From: Paraphysomonas bandaiensis
Taxonomy: Eukaryota > Chrysophyceae
Reading direction: 5' to 3'
Assembly (NCBI GenBank): GCA_965644295.1
Contig: CBFFRP010000426.1
Coordinates: 186,001 to 250,000, forward strand
Length of the DNA stretch: 64,000 nucleotides
Position 1 is the first letter of the stretch. Each line of letters starts with the position of its first letter. Both the position numbers and the translations under genes were made by a program. Below, in pieces: positions 10,737 through 22,437 of this stretch. Under the pieces are notes generated by a model that had not been told where the DNA came from, did no database searches, and was given only the letters and a program-made list of their open reading frames with translations.

Positions 10737-12990
10737 CTATGAAAGCCACTTCGATCGCTTATTTTTCATAGGCGAGCTATTAGTCAATATATTACTAAAT
10801 GAAGGAATGAGTGGGTTGCGCTTTATATCTGTTGTACTCTTTCTACCGTAGCTCTGATATAGGTCTTCATCACCATACCCTGAAAGATCAATTGATAACT
10901 CTTCGCTCGGAGATAGTAGGCCCTTGTCATCATTTGTACTTCCAGAACGATCGCGAGGACTGTCGCCACTTTTTTCTCTACGCGGAGACAAGCGAATTCC
11001 AGATATATCAGTGTAATTTTCCTTCGTGTATACACTATGCAAGGGAGAGAGAAACCCGAGACCAGATTCTCCGTTCTCAGCATCATCGACCAAACAATCC
11101 TCTACGAATGATGAATTACCCAATAGTAAAAGTCCAGTATCTGCACCCTCCTTACTGTCTTTCCGACTCTCATTTACTGGTATGTCGTGCGCACTGGAGT
11201 ACAGTCTCACAACTTCTGATAACATATCCACCATCTGCTCCGAACTCGCCCTACTTTCTTCATCACTCCATCCCTTGGTGATGGCTTCTACCAATCCCTC
11301 CGGAGCACCAATTGGCAGATCCGGTCGAATTCCACTAACAATCATATCATACAAGGTGAAGGTGTCACATCCGTCAAATGGATCCCGGCCAGTCCATATC
11401 TGCCATATCGTTACTGCTAGGGCATACACGTCCACGGCCTCGGTATAGAAGCTCTTACTGCTAACCAATTCAGGTGCCATATAGGCTACTGTACCTAGAA
11501 CTGTCATTCGCCCACCATTTTCGTCAACCACAGCCTTCTCTCTAATGACAGTCGACTCCCCGAAGTCACCAAGTTTAACATTCCATTTATAGGTAACAAA
11601 TAGGTTCTCAGCCTTTATATCCCCTTCACAAAACATACATAAGAGAGAGTGTTAACGCATACACAGCCATACTAACAACAAGTGAATTCGAAAAGTACAT
11701 CATATACAACAATCATAATAACAGACACGTACTGTGCATAAATCCCTTAGAATGGAGATAGGCAACTGCCCGGGCAGCGTCATGTATAGCCCTGAGCCGT
11801 CTAACTGGAGTCCATTCAGCAGCATCCCTCTCAAGGCTCTGCTTCATGTTCCCGTGATCACAATACTCCACTACCAGCCCTATTTGCGGCGGGCGTATAC
11901 AAATACCGTAAAACTTTACTATACACGGGTGACATAGGTTCGAATTAAGCAGGGCCTCGTTCCGAATCCGCAGAAGCTCATCCGCTGTCACTTCAGGGGG
12001 GGTTGAGACCTTGATAGCAACATCTGTCTGCCGTAACGAACCCTTGTAAACATCTGCCGAGGCACCAGACCCCACCAACGGGCCAACTTTCACGAAAGCG
12101 AAATCAATAAACCAGTCTTTCACATCAGCTAGTAGACCCTGGAATTCCTTCGCAGCCACCTTAGTGGTAAGACCAGGTAGAGCTTTATCGTGCTCCTGTC
12201 CATTGGAAAACACGATACCTCCTTTATTGTGCTTTCCCAAACCTCGCCAAAACTTCGTGTCCGCCAGCAGAGTACGATAAAGGGCGAGCGGGAATATCTG
12301 ACTGGACAGAAATATACATGTCGCAAGACCTACCACCGAGCCGAAGAATCGCCCACCCGGGGCGTGTCTGCGCACTGTGTAGCTTGCAGACAGACACATC
12401 AGTATAGTATAAAAGACGCAATAAACAAGCAGAAATTCTACACACGAGCGATTAGAGCGACTTCCCAGGCGCACGCGAGAGGGAATTAGGCCAGTAATAA
12501 TGCCAACACCATAGACAGTTGGAGGAGCTGCAGTTGACAGTATGAAAAGCACTGACCATACAAGCGGATAGAACTTGACTGCTGTCCATATTGACCATAT
12601 CAATGTGCAAAACAACCACCACGGAAAAAGTAAGTAGAGTGTACGCCTGAAACCCGAGAGAGAAACAGAAGGTTGCAACAGCAGCACAATCGGGATGCAA
12701 TACAAAATCATACAGCACATTGCGCAGTACTCAACAATATGTCCATTAATATATGCATCAGAAGTAACTGAATAGACTATCAGTACAAGTAGTACAAGAA
12801 TAATGAATGCTACACATATTCCACGAATAAGAGGCTTGTAGCATGGCAATATCAGGTGTCGGGCGGCATTCTTATCTCCAAAGTAAGCCAAATGCTGTTT
12901 CTGAGTCATCATATAGAGCATATATGAGCTCACGAGACATCCAAGAAACAAACCAATAGCAGTAATCCATACAGATATACTAACTAGCAT
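10737..12990 (-). CDS. Seven-transmembrane protein with C-terminal TKL-like kinase domain
   Basis: Two exons, 12990-11733 and 11623-10737, with a 109-bp intron; 714 residues. The intron splits the HRD codon, and splicing restores HRDIKAEN. Residues ~5-240 hold about seven hydrophobic segments (roughly 5-28, 52-76, 88-107, 116-137, 139-165, 182-205 and 212-238). A short cytosolic linker leads to a kinase domain with glycine loop VGSGASADVYKG (~306), VAIK lysine (~327), HRDIKAEN, DFGES and YMAPEL, so all catalytic residues are present. The order of motifs and DVYALAVTIWQIWTG point to the tyrosine-kinase-like group. The C-terminal ~150 residues are Ser/Asp-rich and probably disordered. It is likely a plasma- or endo-membrane sensor that signals by phosphorylation; the ligand is unknown. 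It is divergent from SKI8 across the large tetranucleotide array. Confidence 0.85.
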
Positions 12991-13200
12991 GATAATCTAT
13001 CACTTTATACGGGAGATAGACGCTGATCTCTATATAGACTACTAGAGAGCTCTCAATAGCTTATAATTTAAGTTATATGTCGTGATACTATTCAAAACAT
13101 CCATCTATCTGATGTCAGATAGATGCGGGATGATATAAAAATCCATCTCTATGATCTCTACTTCAGCATGTCACTTATTTAAAGTGTGGGTCTCTATGTC

Positions 13201-13202
<2 letters not shown>

Positions 13203-13236
<34 letters not shown>

Positions 13237-13442
13237 TGTATGTATGTATGTATGTATGTATGTATGTATGTATGTATGTATGTATGTATGTATGTATGTA
13301 TGTATGTATGTATGTATGTATGTATGTATGTATGTATGTATGTATGTATGTATGTATGTATGTATGTATGTATGTATGTATGTATGTATGTATGTATGTA
13401 TGTATGTATGTATGTATGTATGTATGTATGTATGTATGTATG

Positions 13443-13476
<34 letters not shown>

Positions 13477-13532
13477 TGTATGTATGTATGTATGTATGTA
13501 TGTATGTATGTATGTATGTATGTATGTATGTC

Positions 13533-13568
<36 letters not shown>

Positions 13569-13974
13569 TGTATGTATGTATGTATGTATGTATGTATGTA
13601 TGTATGTATGTATGTATGTATGTATGTATGTATGTATGTATGTATGTATGTATGTATGTATGTATGTATGTATGTATGTATGTATGTATGTATGTATGTA
13701 TGTATGTATGTATGTATGTATGTATGTATGTACGTATGTATGTATGTATGTATGTATGTATGTATGTATGTATGTATGTATGTATGTATGTATGTATGTA
13801 TGTATGTATGTATGTATGTATGTATGTATGTATGTATGTATGTATGTATGTATGTATGTATGTATGTATGTATGTATGTATGTATGTATGTATGTATGTA
13901 TGTATGTATGTATGTATGTATGTATGTATGTATGTATGTATGTATGTATGTATGTATGTATGTATGTATGTATG

Positions 13975-14008
<34 letters not shown>

Positions 14009-14072
14009 TGTATGTATGTATGTATGTATGTATGTATGTATGTATGTATGTATGTATGTATGTATGTATGTC

Positions 14073-14108
<36 letters not shown>

Positions 14109-14406
14109 TGTATGTATGTATGTATGTATGTATGTATGTATGTATGTATGTATGTATGTATGTATGTATGTATGTATGTATGTATGTATGTATGTATGTA
14201 TGTATGTATGTATGTATGTATGTATGTATGTATGTATGTATGTATGTATGTACGTATGTATGTATGTATGTATGTATGTATGTATGTATGTATGTATGTA
14301 TGTATGTATGTATGTATGTATGTATGTATGTATGTATGTATGTATGTATGTATGTATGTATGTATGTATGTATGTATGTATGTATGTATGTATGTATGTA
14401 TGTATG

Positions 14407-14440
<34 letters not shown>

Positions 14441-14510
14441 TGTATGTATGTATGTATGTATGTATGTATGTATGTATGTATGTATGTATGTATGTATGTA
14501 TGTGTATGGG

Positions 14511-14546
<36 letters not shown>

Positions 14547-14781
14547 TGTATGTATGTATGTATGTATGTATGTATGTATGTATGTATGTATGTATGTATG
14601 TATGTATGTATGTATGTATGTATGTATGTATGTATGTATGTATGTATGTATGTACGTATGTATGTATGTATGTATGTATGTATGTATGTATGTATGTATG
14701 TATGTATGTATGTATGTATGTATGTATGTATGTATGTATGTATGTATGTATGTATGTATGTATGTATGTATGTATGTATGT
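13203..14781. repeat. (TATG)n tetranucleotide array, ~1.58 kb, with higher-order structure
   Basis: A nearly pure TATG array between the divergent 7TM-kinase and SKI8 genes. Because the period is four and no phase contains a stop, all three forward frames stay open as a (Met-Tyr-Val-Cys)n-type peptide, and reverse frames as (His-Thr-Tyr-Ile)n; these are not genes. Rare variants punctuate the array in a fixed order: TATATATG (13443, 13976, 14407), then TCTATATATA or GGGTATATATA (13531, 14071, ~14507), then TACGTA (13730, 14250, 14653). This shows duplication of ~400-540-bp blocks inside the array. Confidence 0.97.
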
Positions 14782-15162
14782 AGTCTAAAATATATATATG
14801 TATGTAGTCTAAATATATACATGTATATACATACATACATACATACATACATACATACATACACTGTACAGCGGTACGGAGTCCTTGTACATGTAGAGTG
14901 TATAAATACCGTGTGGTGTACAAGCATTTATACAACAGTATTCAAGGAACGGATTTGTTTATGTACTGCTGGATATAGTACCTGTGCACGAATATGTACA
15001 ATATAGCAGTACTCGTATAATGACCCTGTATACAACAGTACATCATATACGCATCCTCTGTAGCATAGCATACAGCAGCAGTGTGGTAATCTGAGACATT
15101 GCCATCATAATGCACTGCATACACCTTACCAATTCATTTCTATATATACTATCACAACTCAC
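14782..15162 (+). promoter_or_regulatory. 5' region of SKI8 with recurrent TACTGCTG/CAGCAGTA motif
   Basis: The gap between the array and the SKI8 start contains TACTGCTGG at 14964, TAGCAGTAC at 15004, TACAGCAGCAGTG at 15071 and the variant TACAGCGGTAC at 14866. The same motif recurs before several other genes in this window. A promoter role is inferred from position only. Confidence 0.35.
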
Positions 15163-16050
15163 ATGTTCAAACCAACAAGACGTGTAGAGGGTGCACACAG
15201 AGACGGCATCTGGTGTGTCACATGGCATGATAATACTATATACACAGGCTCATTGGATGGGACATCGAAAACATGGTCCGATGAGCTCTCTCCTCATGCA
15301 GTATCATCCCAACAAAAGTTGGGTATTACATCTGTATCAATATGCAAGAATAGCAGTACACTTGTAACATGTTCTCAAGATTCAACCATATCATTCTTTA
15401 ATAATGAAATGAATGAAAATGGACGTATCGATGCTGGGTTTTTAGAAGCATTTAAAACAACTGTATCTCCTAATGAGGAAATTGTTGCTGCAGGATCCCA
15501 CTCTGGTGCTGTTAATCTGTGGTCTATGACTAGTAAATCTAAAACCGGGTCTTTACAAACGAAAAATAACAAGTTTGTATTGAGTACTGCATTCAGTCCA
15601 GATGGGTCGCAACTTTCGTGCACTGGAATTGATGGAACCTTGAGTATTTTCGACCTAGGTTCATCTGAGTTAGTCTATAGTACAGATGCGCATGCACTTC
15701 CTGCTCGCTGTGTGAAATATTCTCATGGGGGTGACTTATTATTCACTGCCTCAGACGACCGCCATGTGTGCGTATTCGACCGTCGCTCGGGCACCCCGAT
15801 CAATTCTTTTTCCCACACGGGAATGGTGCTCAGTCTTGACACTGCTGCGGATGACAGACACTTTGTGGTCGGCTGTGCTAATCATTTAGTTGGGTATTGG
15901 GACTTGGGCATGCAGCGGTGTGTCCAGTCCTTTGACTCTCAACACAATGACCAGGTATGGGGTGTGAGCTTCAACGCTACTGGAGACAGATTTGTATCTG
16001 TGGGCGACGATGCCCTGGTACAATTATACGAAAGTACCTCGTCAAAGTGA
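15163..16050 (+). CDS. SKI8: WD40 protein SKI8/WDR61
   Basis: A single-exon gene of 295 residues, the usual size for SKI8/WDR61. It starts at the first ATG and shows seven WD-like blades. Family-specific segments include the N-terminal AHRDGIWCVTWHD, the central FVLSTAFSPDGSQL, LPARCVKYSHGGDLLFTASD, and the C-terminal HNDQVWGVSFNATGDRFVSV followed by DDALVQLYE, close to the human VWGVKYNGNG...VSVGDD pattern. SKI8 is a scaffold of the cytosolic Ski complex, which feeds mRNA to the exosome for 3'-5' decay. In many eukaryotes it is also a Paf1-complex subunit. The absence of introns is notable beside the split neighbours. Confidence 0.88.
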   Translation: MFKPTRRVEGAHRDGIWCVTWHDNTIYTGSLDGTSKTWSDELSPHAVSSQQKLGITSVSICKNSSTLVTCSQDSTISFFNNEMNENGRIDAGFLEAFKTTVSPNEEIVAAGSHSGAVNLWSMTSKSKTGSLQTKNNKFVLSTAFSPDGSQLSCTGIDGTLSIFDLGSSELVYSTDAHALPARCVKYSHGGDLLFTASDDRHVCVFDRRSGTPINSFSHTGMVLSLDTAADDRHFVVGCANHLVGYWDLGMQRCVQSFDSQHNDQVWGVSFNATGDRFVSVGDDALVQLYESTSSK

Positions 16051-17018
16051 GATTCGAGATAGTAGACATATCTTATTAAGTTACAACACAGCTCAATGTG
16101 GGATAAGAAATATTAGTTAGCTGATACGCTTACGTAACAACAACTTAGCCCTTATTGTAATTAATATATCAATTTATCCTTCATGACTTTCTGATAACTA
16201 GTACTTGTTTAACGCATTTTTATTTTAATTATATGGTTGATACGTACCGCGAACTTTTATATGTGATGCTGAGTTCTGCTGTAAAATAAGATTTATAGCT
16301 TTCACTAGTATTAAATGACAGATACACCTCGTATTCTTTAAAGGTGAGGATAATTAATATAAGCTTCACATGAAGGATAAAGCCAAATAGTATTACAGCA
16401 AGATACGCTTGAACAGCACACAGCACCACACATATTTACGTATCTTCTACAGTCGCGTATCTGAATCAGTCTAGGTAATATGTAATGTGTAATGTAGTCG
16501 TTGATTACTACAGGTCATAGTACTTCATTGCATATTATCTGCTATCATTATAACGTAAAATATATAATGTATTAGTAATGGATTAGCTGAAAAGCAATAT
16601 ATTTATATATCTTAAAACATATGTTCACCAATGTATTACATGAATATGTCGAGAAGTGTATAGATCAATAGTTATGATTCTTTGTTGAAAGGTCGTGTAT
16701 ATTTGAGGTTTACGCGTAGAGCACGTTAACTTCAGTGAAATGACCAATTCTAACAATGATGTGCATTTTAAACTCCAGTGTAATGTCCATATATAACATG
16801 TGACTCAAAACAGATATTCTCAGTACGTATACTTTCTAAGTGTTTCCTTTGCTTATTATGCCAGTTCAAATGATATTGATAAGTTCTCGCTCAAATTATT
16901 ACGAGGTATAACAAATCTGTAACTCAGGCAGCTTATTAAAGCATTGAGTACATTAATTCTTATGTCATCATAAAATAAATATTTTGAAATAAATTACACC
17001 AATACTAATTCACTAACA
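16051..17018. other. Convergent intergenic gap
   Basis: AT-rich DNA between the 3' ends of SKI8 (+) and the ankyrin gene (-). No exon, array or recognised repeat seen. Confidence 0.5.
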
Positions 17019-17994
17019 CTATTTGACATATTCATTTCTCAGAATGTCCAAAATAGTAGTATTGGATGTGAGATCGAATGCCGATTTCTCATTCTGTCGA
17101 GAACAAAACATATCAATGTGTATTTACAATCATACAAATTGAACTTACTCTGGTTGTGAGATTTCTATCTGCTCCAGCTCGCACAAGAATTAGAACCGCA
17201 TCTTCATCCCCAACTAAGCAGCTCTGCATAAGTGCAGTAAATCCGTTCTAAAGTATACAATCAGGTATTTAGTAGGAAACACCAGTTCTAAATTTACTAC
17301 GCATACTTTGTCTTGTATATTTAAATTTGCCCCAGCGATAGTCAATATGTGCAATATTTCCGTATATCCACTCATAGCGGCTAACATCAAGGCAGAACAA
17401 TACTGTGGTGTGTTCAATTCATGGATTTCGGATACACATCATACTTACATTATCGTCGATGCTATCTATTTCAGCACCACTATCAATAAGTATACGTGCC
17501 ACAGAGCAGTTGTTATTGATGGAACTCAGCATCAGTGCTGTTAATCCATGCTGGTTGTTTACGTTATGCAGTTTCTTTGAAAAAGTATTTTTACGTATAC
17601 ACCTCGTCCCGAGCATCGAGTGTCGCACCATGTGTGACAAGGTACTCTGTAATATCAATAAATCCGTGAATAGAAGCCAATGACAATGCCGTTCGTCCAA
17701 GCTACTATTGAGTAAATATCAATTTTGAAAGCGAACAATACCCATACCGGTCCACAGACATTGCAGTCAGCTCCTCTTGATACCAACAATCGAACAACAT
17801 CGATTCTATTTTTTATAGTTGCCGCAATCAGTGGAGTTCGTCCCCACTAAATATCAACAATAATTGGTTCAAATGGTGTATTGAACTATGCATACTTCAT
17901 CCATTGAATTCAGTGTATCTGTAGACAACTCTCTTAAGGAGTCACGTAACACATCAACATTTCCGTGTGATGCTAATTCAATTATATCTGTCAT
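17019..17994 (-). CDS. Ankyrin-repeat protein, one repeat per exon
   Basis: Seven exons: 17994-17896, 17846-17748, 17701-17603, 17550-17449, 17402-17307, 17247-17149 and 17093-17019. Six introns of 46-59 bp all fall in phase 0. The product is 222 residues. Exons 1-6 are 96-102 bases long, so each encodes 32-34 residues, the length of one ankyrin repeat. Repeat signatures are GRTPLIAATIKNRIDVVRLL, LGRTALSLASIHGFIDITEY, HGLTALMLSSINN, YCSALMLAAMSGYTEIL and NGFTALMQSCLVGDEDAVLI, each followed by a GA(D/N)-type turn. The last exon is a short capping repeat ending in TAG. It probably mediates protein-protein contacts; the partner is unknown. The start at 17994 is the first ATG in frame with the repeats, but an upstream exon cannot be excluded because CAG precedes it. 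Confidence 0.82.
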
Positions 17995-18582
17995 CTGAAC
18001 AGGATTAACGTGTCAAAATATAATTAGAGTAGAGTAACAATTGTATATGGGCCCAGACTGTGACTCTATGGCAGCATATTATGCATGTATGTCGTTAGTT
18101 TAGTTCCAGTAGACAATGATGCGGTGGGATATGCAGCAGGAGTATTACTACAACGGTATGGATGGAGAAGGTTGCATTGACGATATTGCCACTGAAGAAT
18201 TTGCTACACCATGTTCTCAACTGCAAACTGCAAGATGAAGATACTCACATACTGTACTGCTATATACTGCTGCTCTATATACAGCAGTACATCTACTGCT
18301 GTACACAAGTACACAACTATACGGGTACCTAAGTACATAGGTTTCCAAGCACACAGGTATATAAGTACACCTACATTGACAGCTGTATGAACTGATGTAC
18401 TTATGCACTGTATTGGTTTGAGTACCTTCTGGAGCTGTTGAGTGTTGCATATATAAACAAACATCTCACTCATTCGAGTCATTCATTCTTCATTGTGATA
18501 ACACTACACACACCAGTCGCATTGCAGTACATTCATTGTCTCTGACAATTCTATGACAAAGAAGTGATAGTGTAGGTATAGT
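17995..18582. promoter_or_regulatory. Divergent gap with clustered TACTGCTGTAC motifs
   Basis: Lies between the ankyrin gene (-) and the HCA59 gene (+). A cluster at 18253-18304 contains TGTACTGCTA, TATACTGCTGCT, TACAGCAGTAC (18280-18290) and its exact reverse complement TACTGCTGTAC (18294-18304). No coding exon is visible. The motif is also found upstream of other genes here, suggesting a shared regulatory site or initiator; this is inference. Confidence 0.35.
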
Positions 18583-19869
18583 ATGGAACATAGTAATGAA
18601 GATCAAAATACGAAGTCAAAAGTCACTATATTTTCTAAGAAAAATCCGAAGAGAAAACATTTACGACGTAAATTAGATGACAATGAAGACGAAGAAGATT
18701 CTGATATTCTAAAGAAACTTCAAGAAATTCGCTCGGAACAATTATATAGAAAAAGGTCTTTATATGTATAGTTAACATCACATATGTGTGTGTATGTATG
18801 TATATGTGCATGCATGTATATGTATGTGTATGTATGTATGTATGTATGTATGTATGTATGTATGTATGTATGTATGTATGTATGTATGTATGTATGTGTA
18901 TGTATGTATGTATGTATGTATGTATGTATGTATGTACGTATGTAACATATATATATATATAGACAGAAAGGCATTGATGCACTTAATGAAGGGAAAACTA
19001 AAATATCAGAGTCAAAAACAGTTGCTGATAAGTCTATTAAACAAATGATGGGAACCCAGTTTTCTATCCAGGTACTTATGCTGTACTTATACATACCTAT
19101 ACAAAAATACGTATACATACACACATATGCGTACATATACATACATACACCTTCATATAAATTAGTGACGTAGTTATTATATGCTGAGTTGATTGATAAG
19201 ACATGCGAGAACAGGAAAGTGGAGAGTTTGGTGGAACTCTCAGTCACGAGAAGTTAATGGAGCAGTACATAGAGGAGAAAATCAAACATTTGACGAAACA
19301 AAAGTAATAGATGTGCTAATGTTTGATACCTGACATTACACTGTATAATGGTTTGATATCTGTGTAGAGATAATCCTGCAAAGGAATTAACTGAAGAAGA
19401 CAAGTTATTTATCGTTCCAGATGACATTAAGGTATAACAATGCATCCCGTATGGCATTTAGAGCCTTATAAACTTGAAGTATCACTCACTCATGGTGCTT
19501 ATGTCGCGTTTGTTTATTTTATAGGCACTGGAAGGACGGGAGATTAAAGAGTCAAGCACGGAAGGTGGGGGTCTATCTTGGAGTACGGGAATTGCTGAAG
19601 TTTCTCTCCCTATTGATTACAAAATCAAAAACATTGAAGCTACTGAGGAAGCCAAGCGACTGCGGCAGCAAGAGCTTGAGATGGCACGTGCAAAGGATGC
19701 AGTTGGTGATAAAAAGTATACGTTAAGTTTAGGAAATAAAACTGCAAGTTATATTCAAGAAATCGATAGGACTAACGGAGGAAATCGTAGTGAAGGTTTT
19801 GAGCACAGCACAGACGATGCTGCTGTAGGTAGATTTATAAAGAGTCAGCAGCGCTACAATAAAAGTTAA
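18583..19869 (+). CDS. HCA59/C9orf78 (TLS1) family splicing-associated protein
   Basis: Five exons: 18583-18755, 18963-19071, 19215-19303, 19368-19431 and 19525-19869; 259 residues. The N-terminus is basic and then acidic, with LRRKLDDNEDEEDSD. It is followed by the LYRKRQKGIDAL block, HEKLMEQYIEEKI, and the family core IAEVSLPIDYKIKNIEATEE near the C-terminal third, the segment most conserved in C9orf78/Hep59 proteins. The ending shows the basic GRFIKSQQRYNKS seen in that family. Family members associate with the spliceosome; the fission-yeast relative Tls1 acts on splicing of telomere-related transcripts. Intron 1 is 207 bp, longest in the gene, because it contains a (TATG)n array; the others are 64-143 bp. 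Confidence 0.82.
18788..18945. repeat. (TATG)n array inside intron 1 of the HCA59 gene
   Basis: A TATG/TGTATG array of about 160 bp with a single TACGTA variant near its end, flanked by the GTCTTT donor and the TATATATAG acceptor. It is the only such array found inside a gene in this window. Open frames across it are spurious. Confidence 0.9.
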
Positions 19870-20016
19870 TAAAACATCGAAATTCCGACTAATTCAGTGG
19901 AATACATTGATGTGTATTCGCTTTTAGGGTAGTAGATGTCAATCGACTTATATTACTCTTAAGGAGGGCAATCAGATGAGTCAAGGTTCATCGTATCGCA
20001 GTGATTCTGTGTTCTA

Positions 20017-20206
20017 GTTACCAGGGCTGCGTATCAATTAATTGTCAATTAATTGACGCAGGTTGTAGTCAATTATAATTGCAATTATTACTTGCTGTTT
20101 CAATTTCAACTATTGCAATTAATTGCAATTATTTCATACTAGACTACATTAGCTGCCAATATAGCTACCTCAACTAGTAGTTACGAGGTCTGCGTATCAA
20201 GTAATT
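20017..20206. repeat. Dispersed repeat with CAGGGCTGCG end and flanking direct repeat
   Basis: The core at 20056-20175 matches 7805-7923. It is bracketed by a 28-base direct repeat with four mismatches (20017-20044 and 20179-20206), containing CTGCGTATCAA.TAATTG. The left end CAGGGCTGCGTA recurs in reverse at 43322-43333 and resembles the CAGGG-type ends of hAT-like elements. There is no coding capacity. Other DNA in 19870-20647 is AT-rich without visible genes. Confidence 0.6.
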
Positions 20207-20647
20207 GGGACACAAGAATAATGACTACACATTTTCGATGTGTACAGAATAGAATAATTCATTTGTAGGTGGAAAACTATTAGTTAATGAACCATCAGAA
20301 AATGTGAACAATGATGAGGCAGGTGTGCTGTTTTCTGATCTCCAATAGGCTCACTAAGATCCAAGATCACCTACCATATGCAGAATTCCTCGTAGCTACC
20401 TGGTAGCTTACTTTGCACGTTCTATTACGTCCGTACCGCTACTCGCTACTAATTTTTAGTATAATTTTCTAATACTGCAAAATTTAGTTGGATCAAAAAG
20501 TGGCAATGATATTAATATACAACACCGGTGTAATATTATTTATAAATAGCGCTGCAGCTAAAAACCTGGTGTCACACCATATAATTTCCACGACAATAAT
20601 TCAATTTAAGTCTAAAACAGATCAATTACAAATACGTTTAAGGCGTC

Positions 20648-22437
20648 TTAGTTTTCCCCTGCGCTTCTCGAAGATCGCGACTCAGGATTTTCTGATGTCC
20701 TCGACTTTCTTCTTGACGACTTGCCTTTTCCTGGTGTATCTTTCCTGCTCTTCTTTCTACGTGTGCGCTTATTCATCTCCTGCACTTCCTTCTCCTGTTT
20801 CTCAATCTCCAATATGAAGTTCTATATATATTACTAAGTTAGGAGTATTTGGTATGATCCTTCAACTTACCTTAGTATCGTCAGATGTATTAGGATAAAC
20901 AACAGTAAGTGAATTATCTTTCATTAGCTCTAACTCTGCGCGGTTCGGATTGATCGAGTCTATTACGCTCGGTTTTCGGATCATGCGTCTGGAAGTGCTA
21001 GCCGATGATCCCTGTCTCTCGTAGCTCATGTTGGTCGAGAGCGTACTGCCAACCAATATATCATCGTCTTCGTTAATAGAAGGCATTGATGTGAAAGAAG
21101 GACTCAATGATGGTAATTGTGGAATTTGTGGCCACTCCACGGCGGTTACCTTCCGACTCAAACACTCACTCACTAAATCGTCCTCAAACTTCTTGCGCTG
21201 CTTCGATAGGCGATGATCTATTTGTAACTTTTTCATCATTCGTCGCTCTTTTTCGGCCTTTCCAGCATGGAAAAAAGAAGACAAAAACAATCCACAATCT
21301 ATTTCGCCATCAGATGTACCATACATCTCCAACAAAGCCGACATTTCTGCAGAGTTCACGTGAATATAAAACACCTGCCTCAATACTTCCCGAAAGTCTG
21401 TAGGACCCAATGAAGCAGAATTAAAAGCAGAAAGTGCGTCCCCCCACTGTTCGCGGCGCTCATAATCCGCAGCAACTGTGGTAATCTTTGTTTTCACACT
21501 CTCTATATCCTTTTCAGTGTGGGGTTTCAATTCCAACTCAACACGCTTGGCGTAATACTCTTCACGTGCAGCGACACGTTTCTTTTCAGCTTCCTGAATC
21601 CTCTCGTTAATTCGCTGGTGCTTGGCACGAAATTTCTCTCTCTCTTCATATCCAATGCGAAAGAAGTGCTGCAGAAATTCATGACAGTCTATCTGCCCAT
21701 CACCGTTGCTATCAAACGTGTGTACCAGGGCGGCAACTTCACCAGGTTCCAGATACAAATGAAAGTTTCTCTTCAACTGTTCTTTGAATTGTACTGGGGT
21801 CATAGAACTACTACTTGCAAAACCCTAGAAAGCATGAATCAAATACACAAATAATAGCTACGGCGGTGACTTACCTGAAGGGCAATGGCATTGAAAGAGT
21901 CATGGCTCAGTGCTAGCATTGCAAACTTGCTTATGGCAGATTTTTTATCTTCTTCTGTAAACGATTTTGGAACATTATAGCGACATAAACGTGCAAGAAC
22001 TTTTTCTCGTTCCTCCAAACGCTTGAGTTTCTTCTTTTCAATTTTAATTTCGCTTTCTTTTTGACGCTCGAGTATTTTTTTGCGCTCAATATTTCCAAGT
22101 CGAAGGAACTCATAAATAAAAGCAGCACAATTAACTCTTCCATTATTATCCTGTGTTTATAAAGTCATACAAAGTGTTACATATACTCAATGTAACATAC
22201 CCTATCCAAATACTTCACCAGTGCTCCAAGTTCAGCATTTGTTACTAGCAAAAGAAAATTTCGTCGAAGTTGCTCTCTAAACTCTGTGGGGTCCAATGAG
22301 TAACTATCAAACCCTTTGAGAGAAACTTTCTGTGGATCATAATCAACAGAAGCAAGAGCTAATTTCTTCTTGGCTGATAATAGCTCAGGTAACGTCAACA
22401 GATGGAGGTTTTCGCTACCCTTACTTAATATAGACAT
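20648..22437 (-). CDS. EF-hand and coiled-coil protein
   Basis: Four exons: 22437-22201, 22150-21875, 21824-20871 and 20821-20648, with introns of about 50 bp; 546 residues. Three related modules occur, each with a helix of the type (D)PTEFREQLRRNF...ELGALV followed by a calcium-loop-like segment and the phrase FLxxFFxxG. Only the second loop, DSNGDGQIDCHEF (~209), has all canonical EF-hand ligands. The first (DRDNNGRVNCAAF) lacks the final Glu and the third (GTSDGEIDCGLF) is degenerate. Between modules lie long basic/acidic helices (e.g. ERKKILERQKESEIKIEKKK), probable coiled coils. The last exon encodes a Lys/Arg/Ser-rich tail. It is probably a calcium-regulated structural protein. Repeats of this type occur in flagellated protists, but I do not recognise an orthologue. 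Confidence 0.8.

Noticed and set aside
13151-15006. Overlapping open frames of more than 500 codons on both strands encoding Met-Tyr-Val-Cys or His-Thr-Tyr-Ile repeats
   Set aside because: A four-base repeat without stops in any phase keeps all frames open; there is no codon structure and the same occurs in every TATG/CATA array of the window.
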